Source: Sphingobacterium chuzhouense (GTDB lineage Bacteria > Bacteroidota > Bacteroidia > Sphingobacteriales > Sphingobacteriaceae). From it: 64,000 nt of DNA. The translations under genes and the position numbers were made by a program. Below are positions 7,806 through 16,704 of this stretch, piece by piece (position 1 is the first letter of the stretch; every line of letters begins with the position of its first letter). The stretch covers positions 806,001-870,000 of the forward strand of contig NZ_JACNYL010000003.1 in NCBI RefSeq assembly GCF_014692525.1. The letters run 5' to 3'. The notes under the pieces were generated by a model. That model was not told the DNA's origin and searched no databases. It was given only the letters and a program-made list of their open reading frames with translations.

Positions 7806-9560
7806 TTATCCTCCTGTTTCAGCCCAACGATTATTTTGGGTCAAATTTTTATTCAATAATAATTCATCCAATGGTATCGGATACAAGTAGTCCTTATCCT
7901 CATCCCATTCCTTCGTTATATCAGGCAAATTGATAATCCGCCCGCCATTTCGACCATTTTCCAACACCAATTCTCCAAGTCGTTGGTATTGTCTGCCGGG
8001 CACGGGGGTAGGTGTATTACCCTCATAAATAACCAAATCGATTGTACCATTCCGATCCAGATCATATTCACCTGCACCCGGAAAATACATACCATAAAAT
8101 GGCTTTGCTAGTCGCGCTCCTTCCTTCCAGCGCATAAGATCCCGGTAACGATGTCCTTCTTTAACAAGTTCAATACGACGTTCACGCCGAATTTCCAGGA
8201 TAACACCTCTATTTGCTCCAGTTCCTACATTTGGATATTCGGAAATGAGATAAGGATCGGGATTTGTATTGGCCATATCTATATCGAGATTAGGCATATC
8301 TACACGGTCGCGTAATAGTTTGATGCTACGATTGACGTCTGCTTGCGAAAGTGTACCTAACTCTGCCTTAGCTTCGGCATAGTTTAATAGTACTTCCGCA
8401 TAGCGGAATATCGGCATATCATTGATATTCCTACCCGCGTCATATGCGGGAGACAATACATATTTAACATATTGGTATCCGGTTACGCAGGTAGCAAAGT
8501 CTGGTACACTCACCTGGTTACTTCCAATCCGTCTATAACCAGGCGTACGGATAGTTTGGGCCAAGCGAGGATCTCTATTTTGTGTTTCTTCATAGAATTG
8601 CATCGTTCTATATCCGGGGATGTCCGTAAAACGGCTACCGTCTTTCATGAGATAGCTGTCTACTACTGATTTTTGCATACCAGGTCTGCCATACGAAGCG
8701 GAAAGGATATAAAAGTTAGCTGAATGGATTAATGGGATGGCCTCTGTATATTGGCGCGCCAAAATCATTTCCTCCGTTATTGCATTTTCCGCGATGAACA
8801 ACTCTTGATAAGCGGCATTTGGATTACTTTTATAAATGCTATATACGCCTGCTTCCATCAGTTCTTCCGATGCTTTTACACATTCCTGTAGGATTTCTTC
8901 CCAGTCCCCCAAATCGTGATGTTTCCGGAACGTTCCTTCAAACAAGCACATGCGGGATTTCAACGCTAAGGCCGTCCACTTGGTAATCAATTGTGCACTT
9001 TTTTCCTGTCTACCGTTTGCAATAGCAAAATCGATATCCTCCAACATTTTTTCGAACACCAATTTCCGCGAATCGCGTGGCTTTAGAAGGCCTTCATCAT
9101 CTGTTCCCAAAGCTTTCTCATACCAAGGTACATCGCCGAATCGTACTACCTTATCAAAATAGAAATACGCTCTAAAAAACCGAGCTATTCCATCATATAA
9201 CAGTCGAGCCTGCTCGTCCGAACATTGATGAGAGTGTTCCAGGTAAATATTGATTCGACGTAATGCGTCCCAAGACCATCCCCCTCCACTACCGGGAGTG
9301 ATACGTGTTCCCCGGAATTCGTCCGGCAAGGTATTACGTGCCTCATCATCAGCTTGATGTGGATTATTATAATGTATAGCTAATGCATCAGGCAATTCAT
9401 TATAAAATGCATTGGTATAGTTCTGTAACTCCTGGGCATTACGAAAATAGTTTTCCGGTGCGAGTTCTGCCAAGGGATAACGCTCTAAATAACTGTCATT
9501 GCAGGATACCGCGAAACCAATTATACTTAAAGCAATATAACGGAATGTCTTTTTCATCAT
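7806..9560 (-). CDS. SusD/RagB-family outer-membrane nutrient-binding lipoprotein
   Basis: Surface lipoprotein of 584 aa that acts as the lid and binding partner of the SusC transporter. The lipobox is at C20 (FAVSCND). The N-terminal part has the SusD-like pattern (LERYPLAELAPENYFRNAQE), and the C-terminal part carries RagB/SusD signatures (RYAEVLLNYAEAKAELG, EIRRERRIELVKEGHRYRDL, YLYPIP). Length is normal for the family. It starts 27 bp after susC and precedes the EEP gene by 4 bp, indicating one transcript. Substrate specificity cannot be inferred from SusD alone. Confidence 0.95.
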   Translation of the reverse strand: MMKKTFRYIALSIIGFAVSCNDSYLERYPLAELAPENYFRNAQELQNYTNAFYNELPDALAIHYNNPHQADDEARNTLPDEFRGTRITPGSGGGWSWDALRRINIYLEHSHQCSDEQARLLYDGIARFFRAYFYFDKVVRFGDVPWYEKALGTDDEGLLKPRDSRKLVFEKMLEDIDFAIANGRQEKSAQLITKWTALALKSRMCLFEGTFRKHHDLGDWEEILQECVKASEELMEAGVYSIYKSNPNAAYQELFIAENAITEEMILARQYTEAIPLIHSANFYILSASYGRPGMQKSVVDSYLMKDGSRFTDIPGYRTMQFYEETQNRDPRLAQTIRTPGYRRIGSNQVSVPDFATCVTGYQYVKYVLSPAYDAGRNINDMPIFRYAEVLLNYAEAKAELGTLSQADVNRSIKLLRDRVDMPNLDIDMANTNPDPYLISEYPNVGTGANRGVILEIRRERRIELVKEGHRYRDLMRWKEGARLAKPFYGMYFPGAGEYDLDRNGTIDLVIYEGNTPTPVPGRQYQRLGELVLENGRNGGRIINLPDITKEWDEDKDYLYPIPLDELLLNKNLTQNNRWAETGG

Positions 9561-9587
9561 CTTTAATTTCTAATGCTGTTTACTGGA

Positions 9588-12500
9588 TTAAAAAGTTAAT
9601 TGTGCGCCAAACGAATAGATCTTGCCCATCGGATATGTTCGACCGGTTGGATCCGACATGACTTCTTCGGGATCCAGATAATCCGTTTTTAACTTTGTCC
9701 ATGTATGCAGATTTTCACCTCCCACATACACCCTCAACCGATTTACCTTAATTCGGTCCATCCACTGTTGCGGCAACGTATACCCGATAGTCAGATTGCG
9801 CAGTTTTAAATATGCCAAGTCTTGCAAATACATATCATTCGCGACCGACAATTCCGAGTTCTGGGCTATATAGCCACGTAACAATGGGAAGTAAGCATTT
9901 GGATTCTCTGGCGACCATACCTTATTTGGAAAATCAACCGGGATAAACGAGTCGTATGGACGTGCATATACCGACCAAAAAGCCTGGCTTTCGAGGTTTG
10001 GATACCAATTTCTGCGACCAATACCTTGGAGGAAAACCGTCATGTCAATTCCATTCCAATTTCCACCTAAAGTCAACCCATAAGAATAGCGCGGCAGACT
10101 ATTTCCGATGATTTTCCGGTCACCCGGATCATCCAAGGTATTGGCTCCGCTATTGATAATGCCATCCCCATTAATATCCATAATCTTAATGTCCCCCGCC
10201 TGCAGCATACGCAGTTCTTCTGTAGGCGCTTGCACCCTCCGACGGTTAATCTGGTCTTGGTCTACGATAGAAGCCCAAGCCTGTGCTTCCTCTGTCGTCT
10301 TAAAGAATCCCGCATAAGTATATCCCCAGATTTCTCCCCACTGTTTACCCACATAATGTGAACTGAGATGTCCATCGGGATTTTCAAATTTCGTAATATG
10401 CGCTACGTAATCAGATAATACTCCTCTTATATTATAAGAAAAAGGTTTCCCCGCTAATTGAAACTGGTCGTTCCATCCGATGGTAAAATCAAATCCTTTG
10501 GTTCGAAGATCGGCTGCATTCACCTGCGGCTCGGTCGCACCAAATACACCTGGCAGTTTCTGACCTAAACTAAGCATATCACGTGTATCCCGGATATAGA
10601 AATCCGCTTCTACTGACAAGCGGTTTTTCAACATATTGATATCCAAACCAAGGTTACTGGTCGTGATGCTTTCCCATGTCAACGTATTTGCTACCGGAGC
10701 AGGGTGGTTCGTTACCGGGAGTCGTTGGCCGTCTACCCCATAGTTAATCTGTCCTGTACCCATAGAAGAGATATAGGCATACGTATCGACCTCTTGATTT
10801 CCAAGTGACCCATAGGATGCCCTGATCTTCAAATTCCCTATCAACGGGCGTATATTATCGAAAAACGGCTCTTCGCTAAGACGCCATCCGGCAGAGAACG
10901 ATGGGAAGAAACCAAATCGGCTGCGTTTGGGAAAACGGGATGTTCCGTCGTAACGACCACTTGCCTCAAAGAGATATTTTTCAGCAAAATTATAGTTAAA
11001 TCTATAAAAACCACCGCGTACTGCCCATTCATCAGCACCACCCTTGAACTGTTTATTTCCGACGACTAGATCTAAGTCATTCAACGTTTCGGAAAGTAAA
11101 TTATCGCCGATACCGCCGATGCGTTTGTATGTTCGGTCTTCTTGGTTAAAACCTGCAGTCACGCTAAGATTATGGTCACCAAAGCTTGTTTCGTAATTTC
11201 CAAAAATATTGATAAAGTTCCAATAGAATTTGGTCATGTGTTCATCCAATCGATCCGAACTGAGTGCGGCTAAATTATGACGTTCCATAACACCGGGAAA
11301 TTTGGAATAATATTGTGGCGTAGACCGATAGGAATAATCTGTCCGATACTCCCGGTAGGAATAATTGGCTGTCATGGTCAAACCTTTTGCCAACTTGAAT
11401 ATTGCCTCTGTGGTATTGGTCATCTCCGTTCCATTGTTATAACCTTTCATTGTACCACTTTCCAAGGCATTATGAAAACCATAACCAATAGGATAACTAT
11501 TGATTCCTGAATATCCTGTTAATGTACCGTCGGGATTTCGAGGTACATACGCCGGATGATATTGATAAATGGGGTCATTGCTTACATTGTTTGATACCTC
11601 ATTGAAATTGGTAGCTAAGCCATGCCAATCATACGAAGACTTAAAGAAATGGGTATTGTTGCTGACTGTCAACCAGTCTTTTAACTCACTCTGTACCTTC
11701 GCCCGTAGGTTATATCTTCTGAAGTGGTCAGGATTAATGTTAAGAAGCCCTTGTTCTTTTGAAGTTGCTCCCGTTATTGAATATCGGGTCTTATCATTTC
11801 CGCCGGAAATCGTGACATTATGCTCCTGCTTTGGACGCTTATCGTTATATAAATAATTAAACCAGTCAAAATTCCCATAATAGCGATACATATCTTGCCC
11901 ACTGGCATTTTGTTTGACAACTACCCACGGTCTATCGGGGTGTTCCGTCTTATCATTAACCCGTGCCCACAGTTCAGCGTAATCTTCCTCACTATAGCGT
12001 GTAGTTCCATATCCAAGGGCGTTGTACATCGCATCATCATTGATTCTGGCATTCCAATACCCCGATGTAATGAAATCGGTATTGACGGCATGTGTGGTAT
12101 AGCCTACATTGGTCGTATATGCAATATTTGTTTTACCTTCTTTCGCGCTTTTAGTCGTCACTAATATCACTCCAAATGCTCCACGCGCTCCGTACACAGC
12201 TGCGGCAGAAGCATCTTTTAGCACCGTAACGGATTCCACATCATTTACGTTGACCCGATCTAATGTTCCCAGGATGCCATCAATCAGAATCAACGGCCCT
12301 CCCCCATTAATCGAAGTGGTTCCCCGCACGTTGACACCACCACTGGTACCCGGTCTTCCCGAACCGAAAGTTACATTAACGTTGGGAATAGCGCCTTGTA
12401 ATGCTTGGCTAAGTTGCGTAACGGGACGCTGTTCAAAATCTTCACCCGAAATCTGGCTTACTGCCCCCGTCAAATTCACTTTTTTCTGCGTACCATACCC

Positions 12501-13157
12501 TACCACGACAACTTCATCCAGATCGGCAACTTCTTCTGCTAACTCTATCCCAAATACCTTGGTATCTCCGATACTTATCTCCTGCGGTCTATAACCTATA
12601 AGGGAGACGACCAAGACCTGTCCGTTTTCACCTACGATCTCAAATCGTCCATCTTCTCCTGTCATCGTACCTTTCGACGTACCTTTAATCGCTACGGTGG
12701 CTCCTGATAAAACTTCGCCTTTCTCGTTGCGAACAATACCCGAAATGGGGCGCTGCTGAACAGGTGGTACATAAGATTCTAAGTGGCTTTTGGTTTGATG
12801 GATTTTGTTGACGATAATGGTCTTTTCTTTTAAATTAAAATCAAAAGGCAAGCCTTTTAATAATAATTGCATCGCTTGTTCCAAGTTGGTTCTACTCGTC
12901 TTGATGTGAGCGACCTTAAAACCTTTGACTTCGTTATGTTTGTAAAAAAGGTAATATCCTGTCTGACGGCTAAACTCTTTTAGTGCGTCTTCTAGCGAAA
13001 CATTACTACCTTCATAACTCACATGCTGGGAATAACCCTTGGCACTCAAAAGAAATGTTCCAAGAATCATAAATAATACTGTAAGTCGCATAACCCTAAA
13101 AATCTGTGAAGAATAAATTTTACAGAAAGGTATTTTCCGTAAACCGTTTAAATTCAT
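9588..13157 (-). CDS. SusC/RagA-family TonB-linked outer-membrane transporter with STN signalling domain
   Basis: Outer-membrane TonB-dependent transporter of 1189 aa. A signal sequence (about 25-45, LFMILGTFLLSAKGYSQ) is followed by a secretin/TonB short N-terminal (STN) domain (about 48-120), a carboxypeptidase-like domain (about 135-210), the plug (VVVGYGTQKKVNLTGAVS onward) and the beta-barrel to the terminal FGAQLTF. The STN domain is the signature of receptors that signal to a FecR anti-sigma factor, and a FecR/ECF sigma pair lies immediately upstream. Together with SusD it should import an oligomer or complex made accessible by the EEP lipoprotein. The start is supported by the signal peptide. 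Confidence 0.95.
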   Translation of the reverse strand: MNLNGLRKIPFCKIYSSQIFRVMRLTVLFMILGTFLLSAKGYSQHVSYEGSNVSLEDALKEFSRQTGYYLFYKHNEVKGFKVAHIKTSRTNLEQAMQLLLKGLPFDFNLKEKTIIVNKIHQTKSHLESYVPPVQQRPISGIVRNEKGEVLSGATVAIKGTSKGTMTGEDGRFEIVGENGQVLVVSLIGYRPQEISIGDTKVFGIELAEEVADLDEVVVVGYGTQKKVNLTGAVSQISGEDFEQRPVTQLSQALQGAIPNVNVTFGSGRPGTSGGVNVRGTTSINGGGPLILIDGILGTLDRVNVNDVESVTVLKDASAAAVYGARGAFGVILVTTKSAKEGKTNIAYTTNVGYTTHAVNTDFITSGYWNARINDDAMYNALGYGTTRYSEEDYAELWARVNDKTEHPDRPWVVVKQNASGQDMYRYYGNFDWFNYLYNDKRPKQEHNVTISGGNDKTRYSITGATSKEQGLLNINPDHFRRYNLRAKVQSELKDWLTVSNNTHFFKSSYDWHGLATNFNEVSNNVSNDPIYQYHPAYVPRNPDGTLTGYSGINSYPIGYGFHNALESGTMKGYNNGTEMTNTTEAIFKLAKGLTMTANYSYREYRTDYSYRSTPQYYSKFPGVMERHNLAALSSDRLDEHMTKFYWNFINIFGNYETSFGDHNLSVTAGFNQEDRTYKRIGGIGDNLLSETLNDLDLVVGNKQFKGGADEWAVRGGFYRFNYNFAEKYLFEASGRYDGTSRFPKRSRFGFFPSFSAGWRLSEEPFFDNIRPLIGNLKIRASYGSLGNQEVDTYAYISSMGTGQINYGVDGQRLPVTNHPAPVANTLTWESITTSNLGLDINMLKNRLSVEADFYIRDTRDMLSLGQKLPGVFGATEPQVNAADLRTKGFDFTIGWNDQFQLAGKPFSYNIRGVLSDYVAHITKFENPDGHLSSHYVGKQWGEIWGYTYAGFFKTTEEAQAWASIVDQDQINRRRVQAPTEELRMLQAGDIKIMDINGDGIINSGANTLDDPGDRKIIGNSLPRYSYGLTLGGNWNGIDMTVFLQGIGRRNWYPNLESQAFWSVYARPYDSFIPVDFPNKVWSPENPNAYFPLLRGYIAQNSELSVANDMYLQDLAYLKLRNLTIGYTLPQQWMDRIKVNRLRVYVGGENLHTWTKLKTDYLDPEEVMSDPTGRTYPMGKIYSFGAQLTF

Positions 13158-13224
13158 ATTTTTGATATAGTTAAGTAGTGAATTGATGTATCCGATTTTT
13201 CAATCTTACTATTTGATTATTTAG

Positions 13225-13263
13225 CGGTAGTATGGCAGTACTACCGTTTTTTTATTTTTTATT
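13225..13263 (+). terminator. plus-strand-oriented terminator-like hairpin between fecR and susC
   Basis: A perfect 8-bp stem (CGGTAGTA, 13225-13232; complement 13239-13246) with a 6-nt loop is followed on plus by a long T run. All genes here are on minus, so the T run points against the operon. On minus the hairpin lies in the fecR-susC spacer, about 70-90 nt upstream of the susC start. It may stop antisense transcription into fecR, or act as a leader structure. Confidence 0.5.
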
Positions 13264-13280
13264 GTTTTCCTTTCATACAT

Positions 13281-14420
13281 TTAGTTTTTTTGTCCAACCA
13301 TCAGTTTTCTACCCTCAAGGGAAACATCTATATTTCCGTATGTTAATATGTCCAGCACTTTTTGAATATCTTCATTCCTTTTTATTTTACCGACAAATTC
13401 ATCCTTTGGATACCCACCCGTATAGATAACTTCTACATCGTACCATCTGGCTAATTGTCGCATCAGTACGCCCAACTCTACCCGATCAAATTGGAATACC
13501 CCCTCTTTCCAAGCCATGATAGCTTCTATATCAGCTTTCGCTATTCTGTCCTTTCCATTTTTGTTCGTTATCATTTCAAAACCAGGCTTCAATACATGTT
13601 CTCGCTGTGCTCCTTTGACGCTGACGCTACCCTCTAAGAGAGATGTGCGAATATAAGGTTCATCAGCATACGCGTTGATATTGAACTTGGTTCCTAATAC
13701 CTCAATTTGTTGTTGTGAAGCTTCGACACGAAACGGTCTGGAAACATCTCGTTGCACTTCAAAATATACTTCTCCTTTAATAGATACCTTTCTTTCTTCT
13801 TTAGAAAAGTTGGACGGAAACGATATGGAAGAAGCGCTATTCAACCAAGCTTTTGAGCCATCGGGTAGTATCACTTGATAAATACCTCCTTTCGGTGTTT
13901 CAATGGTATTATTAATCGAAGTCACACGGTCTGGATGCCCCATTATCTCAAAAGAAACCAGCCCATCATCCTGTTTTCGGATCACAAAACCATCTCCCTC
14001 TTCAATCACACCTTCCTCTTCATCGGTCAAAACAAATTGCTTTCCGTCCCCCATGGTTAATATGGCTTTATTTCCTCCGGGCAAAACATTTTCGGTATGG
14101 TTCACGATTTTTTCTTCTGCAATTTCGTCGGTATGGGGTGCTTGTTGACTTTGGTATATCACAAAAAAGCCCACCAGCAAGACAGCCGCCACGCTCGCCC
14201 AGACACGCCACGCTATCCTACGTTTTGTAATCTCTGGTCTTTCATCAATGATGCGTTCCCATAACTCGTCTTTTACCGCCTGAAGGTTACCTTGGTTGTT
14301 TTCAGAAATTCTTTTTTGAAGTTCATCGGCATACCAACGCTCCAAAAATTCTTTTTCTTCGGGCAAACATTTGCCGGAAATATATTTCTCTATTAATGCG
14401 TGAATTTCTTTCTCAGTCAT
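13281..14420 (-). CDS. FecR-family anti-sigma factor
   Basis: Inner-membrane anti-sigma regulator of 379 aa. The cytoplasmic N-terminus (about 1-84) carries the sigma-binding region (LIEKYISGKCLPEEKEFLERWY). One membrane helix lies at about 85-105 (WASVAAVLLVGFFVIYQ). The periplasmic FecR domain (about 150-260; ETPKGGIYQVILPDGSKAWL) and C-terminal DUF4974-like domain (about 300-375; FDRVELGVLMRQLARWYDVEVIY) follow. It should hold the ECF sigma factor until the STN domain of the SusC protein signals that substrate is bound. The gene order sigma, FecR, susC, susD is typical of Bacteroidota. Confidence 0.95.
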   Translation of the reverse strand: MTEKEIHALIEKYISGKCLPEEKEFLERWYADELQKRISENNQGNLQAVKDELWERIIDERPEITKRRIAWRVWASVAAVLLVGFFVIYQSQQAPHTDEIAEEKIVNHTENVLPGGNKAILTMGDGKQFVLTDEEEGVIEEGDGFVIRKQDDGLVSFEIMGHPDRVTSINNTIETPKGGIYQVILPDGSKAWLNSASSISFPSNFSKEERKVSIKGEVYFEVQRDVSRPFRVEASQQQIEVLGTKFNINAYADEPYIRTSLLEGSVSVKGAQREHVLKPGFEMITNKNGKDRIAKADIEAIMAWKEGVFQFDRVELGVLMRQLARWYDVEVIYTGGYPKDEFVGKIKRNEDIQKVLDILTYGNIDVSLEGRKLMVGQKN

Positions 14421-14492
14421 ATGGATTTATATCCTTTACGACTAAAAGACAAGATTCCCCCTATCGAGGTAGTAGAAAAAAATGCAAATAGT

Positions 14493-15077
14493 TTAAAAGA
14501 GGAAAGTTAATGCGACAAAAAGAATATAATAGAAGACAACCTCCAACTTAGACTTGAGTATCTTTAACGCATTGCTGACTTGCTTTTTCACCGTTTTGTC
14601 GGAGATATTGAGTTCTTCCGCAATTTCTTTATAGGTTTTGTGTTCATTGCGGCTCATTTCAAAAATTTGGCGCATCTTACTTGGTAGGGCGGCTATCTCT
14701 TCGGTAATCCGTTCCCGCACCAAATTTTCCCGCAATAGATAATCGGTTTGGTTTTCCCCCGCTTCAAAATACTGAACAAGGGAAAGTATATACTTCTCGT
14801 GAACCTTATGGTGAACATAGGTGTTCAGCACTTTATTGCGAGTGGCTTTGTATAAATACGCCTTCAAAGACAGTTGGATATTTAAATCTTCTCTTTTGTC
14901 CCAAAGCTCCACAAATATTTCTTGTACAATATCCTTTGCCGTATCATCGCAGGAAGTCATAGCCTTGGCCTGTGCGTACAGACTTTCCCAATAGCGTTCA
15001 TAAAGCTCTCGGAAGGCTTCCGTTTTTCCTTTTTGAACGAAAGACAACAAAAGTTTATCTTCAAGGGGTTCGTACAT
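14493..15077 (-). CDS. ECF RNA polymerase sigma-70 factor (FecI-like, Bacteroidota family)
   Basis: ECF sigma factor of 194 aa. Region 2 (about 12-90) includes ELYERYWESLYAQAKAM and DIVQEIFVELWDKRED; region 4 (about 130-180) includes MRQIFEMSRNEHKTYKEIAEEL and a helix-turn-helix (LNISDKTVKKQVSNALKIL). The hydrophobic C-terminus (FYYILFVALTFLF) is common in this family. It probably directs RNA polymerase to the susC promoter under control of the adjacent FecR. A promoter of the housekeeping type is visible upstream (15118-15149). Confidence 0.95.
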   Translation of the reverse strand: MYEPLEDKLLLSFVQKGKTEAFRELYERYWESLYAQAKAMTSCDDTAKDIVQEIFVELWDKREDLNIQLSLKAYLYKATRNKVLNTYVHHKVHEKYILSLVQYFEAGENQTDYLLRENLVRERITEEIAALPSKMRQIFEMSRNEHKTYKEIAEELNISDKTVKKQVSNALKILKSKLEVVFYYILFVALTFLF

Positions 15078-15117
15078 TATAACATACTTGTTTAAAAATG
15101 GTCGGTGTATCTGTGAC

Positions 15118-15149
15118 CAAAAATATATCTTTTTTCGATACGAAAGAAA
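15118..15149 (-). promoter_or_regulatory. promoter of the ECF sigma gene
   Basis: On minus, a -7 box TATTTTTG (15118-15125) matches TAnnTTTG, with TTTC (15146-15149) 20 bp upstream as a near-match to the -33 box. Transcription would start about 35 nt before the sigma start codon. Confidence 0.55.
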
Positions 15150-15229
15150 TATTTTTATATGAACTGGATGTTAAGGGGATCTTATTTTAGTATAAAATAT
15201 AATTCCGGAAATGATAAAAAACAAACGAT

Positions 15230-16510
15230 TCACCCTACCATCTTCCGTTTGGCTAAAAAACCATCATAGGTATAAGCGTTGTAGGGCAATATCTTTTGTG
15301 CCGCATATTTCGCTACAAAACATACGATCAAAATAGGTAAAAACAATTCAAACCCATTGGCAGCTAATCCGCAGACTAGGAAAAGAGCGGTAAATGGGGC
15401 ATAGATCGATGCCGACAACGTTGCCGCTGCTCCTGCTAGGATGAAGTTGATCAGAATAAGGTTAGTGCCAAAGAATGTATTGCAACATATAGCAAAACCC
15501 AGTCCTAATAAGGCACCTGCGGCGATACTCGGAGCAAAAACCCCTCCATCTCCGCCTGCCCCAAGGGTTAGGGAAGCTGCTAAAGGCTTCAGAAGGACAA
15601 CCAAAAAAAGTATTCCCAAAGACAACTGTCCTCCCGTTATTGCGGTATCGACCACCCCTTTCAGACCGTGGTAGCTATCGCCATACAACAGCGGAAAGCA
15701 AAAAATTAATCCTCCGACAATTAGTGCGCCGAGATTAACGCGTATAAAGTTGTTATTGATCTGTGAGAAAAACATTTTAATACGTGTAACTAGCAACGTG
15801 AAATAGATGGACAGCAATCCGCACAGCACACTTAAAAGGATAAAAAAAGGTAATGCACTCGTATACCAATCTTGGACAGTATAGGTGAAAAACGGATGAT
15901 TATCAAAAAAATGAACAAATATCCCGGAGGTGATTGCTGCTGTGGTGCATGCCAGAAAAAGTGTCTTATTGAATGTTCTAGCGACGACTTCCATAGCAAA
16001 AAGCCAACCCGCAAACGGACTCCCGAATAATACCGCCACACCTGCAGTTACCCCAGCACAAATTAATTCGCGTTTGTACATCTTGGCAACACCTCTTTTT
16101 TCATAAACAGCATTACCAATAGATGCAGTAGCGACTACAGTGGATACTTCCACCCCAGTCGAGCCACCAAAGACAACCGTCAAAAAACCATTGATATAAT
16201 GAGACGGGATCTTAAATAATGGGAGATGGTCTTTTCTGTCGTCTAACGTTTTGAAAATTTCCGTGAGCCCCTTATTCTTACGGTTGTGGAACAACCATTT
16301 CCGTAGAAAATAGATAGCCGTAATGCCTATACTTGGAAATAACAGAAAAAACCACGTATTTGTATTGGAAATCCATTCTAGCATTCGAATTTCTACCCAT
16401 TCGGTGGCGTGTTTTAATGTATAGGCCAGTAAACAACAAACTAAAGCTATCCCTAGCGAAACTACTGTAAGTTTCCAGTAATGTTGTTTGATAATCTTAT
16501 TTCTATCCAC
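15230..16510 (-). CDS. ClC-family voltage-gated chloride channel/transporter
   Basis: Inner-membrane anion channel or Cl-/H+ antiporter of 426 aa with about ten hydrophobic segments. Visible signatures are GSTGVEVSTVVATASIGNA (equivalent of the GREGP filter loop, with the gating-type glutamate kept), GGDGGVFAPSIAAGALLG (GxFxP motif) and SIYAPFTALFLVCG. There is no C-terminal CBS domain. The start is a GTG directly preceded in frame by TAA, next to three tandem GGTAA units on the minus strand; no upstream in-frame start exists. It is separated from the glycogen operon by a terminator, so it is probably independently transcribed. Confidence 0.9.
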   Translation of the reverse strand: MDRNKIIKQHYWKLTVVSLGIALVCCLLAYTLKHATEWVEIRMLEWISNTNTWFFLLFPSIGITAIYFLRKWLFHNRKNKGLTEIFKTLDDRKDHLPLFKIPSHYINGFLTVVFGGSTGVEVSTVVATASIGNAVYEKRGVAKMYKRELICAGVTAGVAVLFGSPFAGWLFAMEVVARTFNKTLFLACTTAAITSGIFVHFFDNHPFFTYTVQDWYTSALPFFILLSVLCGLLSIYFTLLVTRIKMFFSQINNNFIRVNLGALIVGGLIFCFPLLYGDSYHGLKGVVDTAITGGQLSLGILFLVVLLKPLAASLTLGAGGDGGVFAPSIAAGALLGLGFAICCNTFFGTNLILINFILAGAAATLSASIYAPFTALFLVCGLAANGFELFLPILIVCFVAKYAAQKILPYNAYTYDGFLAKRKMVG

Positions 16511-16647
16511 TTACCTTACCTTACCTTTTCTTTTCTATATTATTGATTTTTTTCCGAATAGCATAAGTTGCGTGTATCACCAGTGAATAAATGCTATTTT
16601 CGACAAAGGACGGAATAAATATAGAATACTGCTACATCTATCTAAAA

Positions 16648-16676
16648 AAAGCTTTCCAAAATTTTTGGAAAGCTTT
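16648..16676 (-). terminator. terminator of the glycogen operon
   Basis: Perfect 14-bp palindrome AAAGCTTTCCAAAA (16648-16661) with complement 16663-16676, 30 bp past the glgC stop, flanked by T runs on minus. Confidence 0.85.
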
Positions 16677-16704
16677 CTCAAGTTATTTATTGGATTGTAA
16701 GGAT

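Noticed and set aside
12109-12594. Long plus-strand ORF opposite susC (161 aa), and similar ones opposite the EEP gene and glgC
   Set aside because: They run antisense to genes with full domain support, have no domain pattern and no promoter, and reflect codon bias of the true gene.
13281-15077. Reading the FecI/FecR pair as an iron-citrate system
   Set aside because: In Bacteroidota such pairs mostly control SusCD loci, and the receptor here is SusC-like with an STN domain, not a FecA-type receptor.
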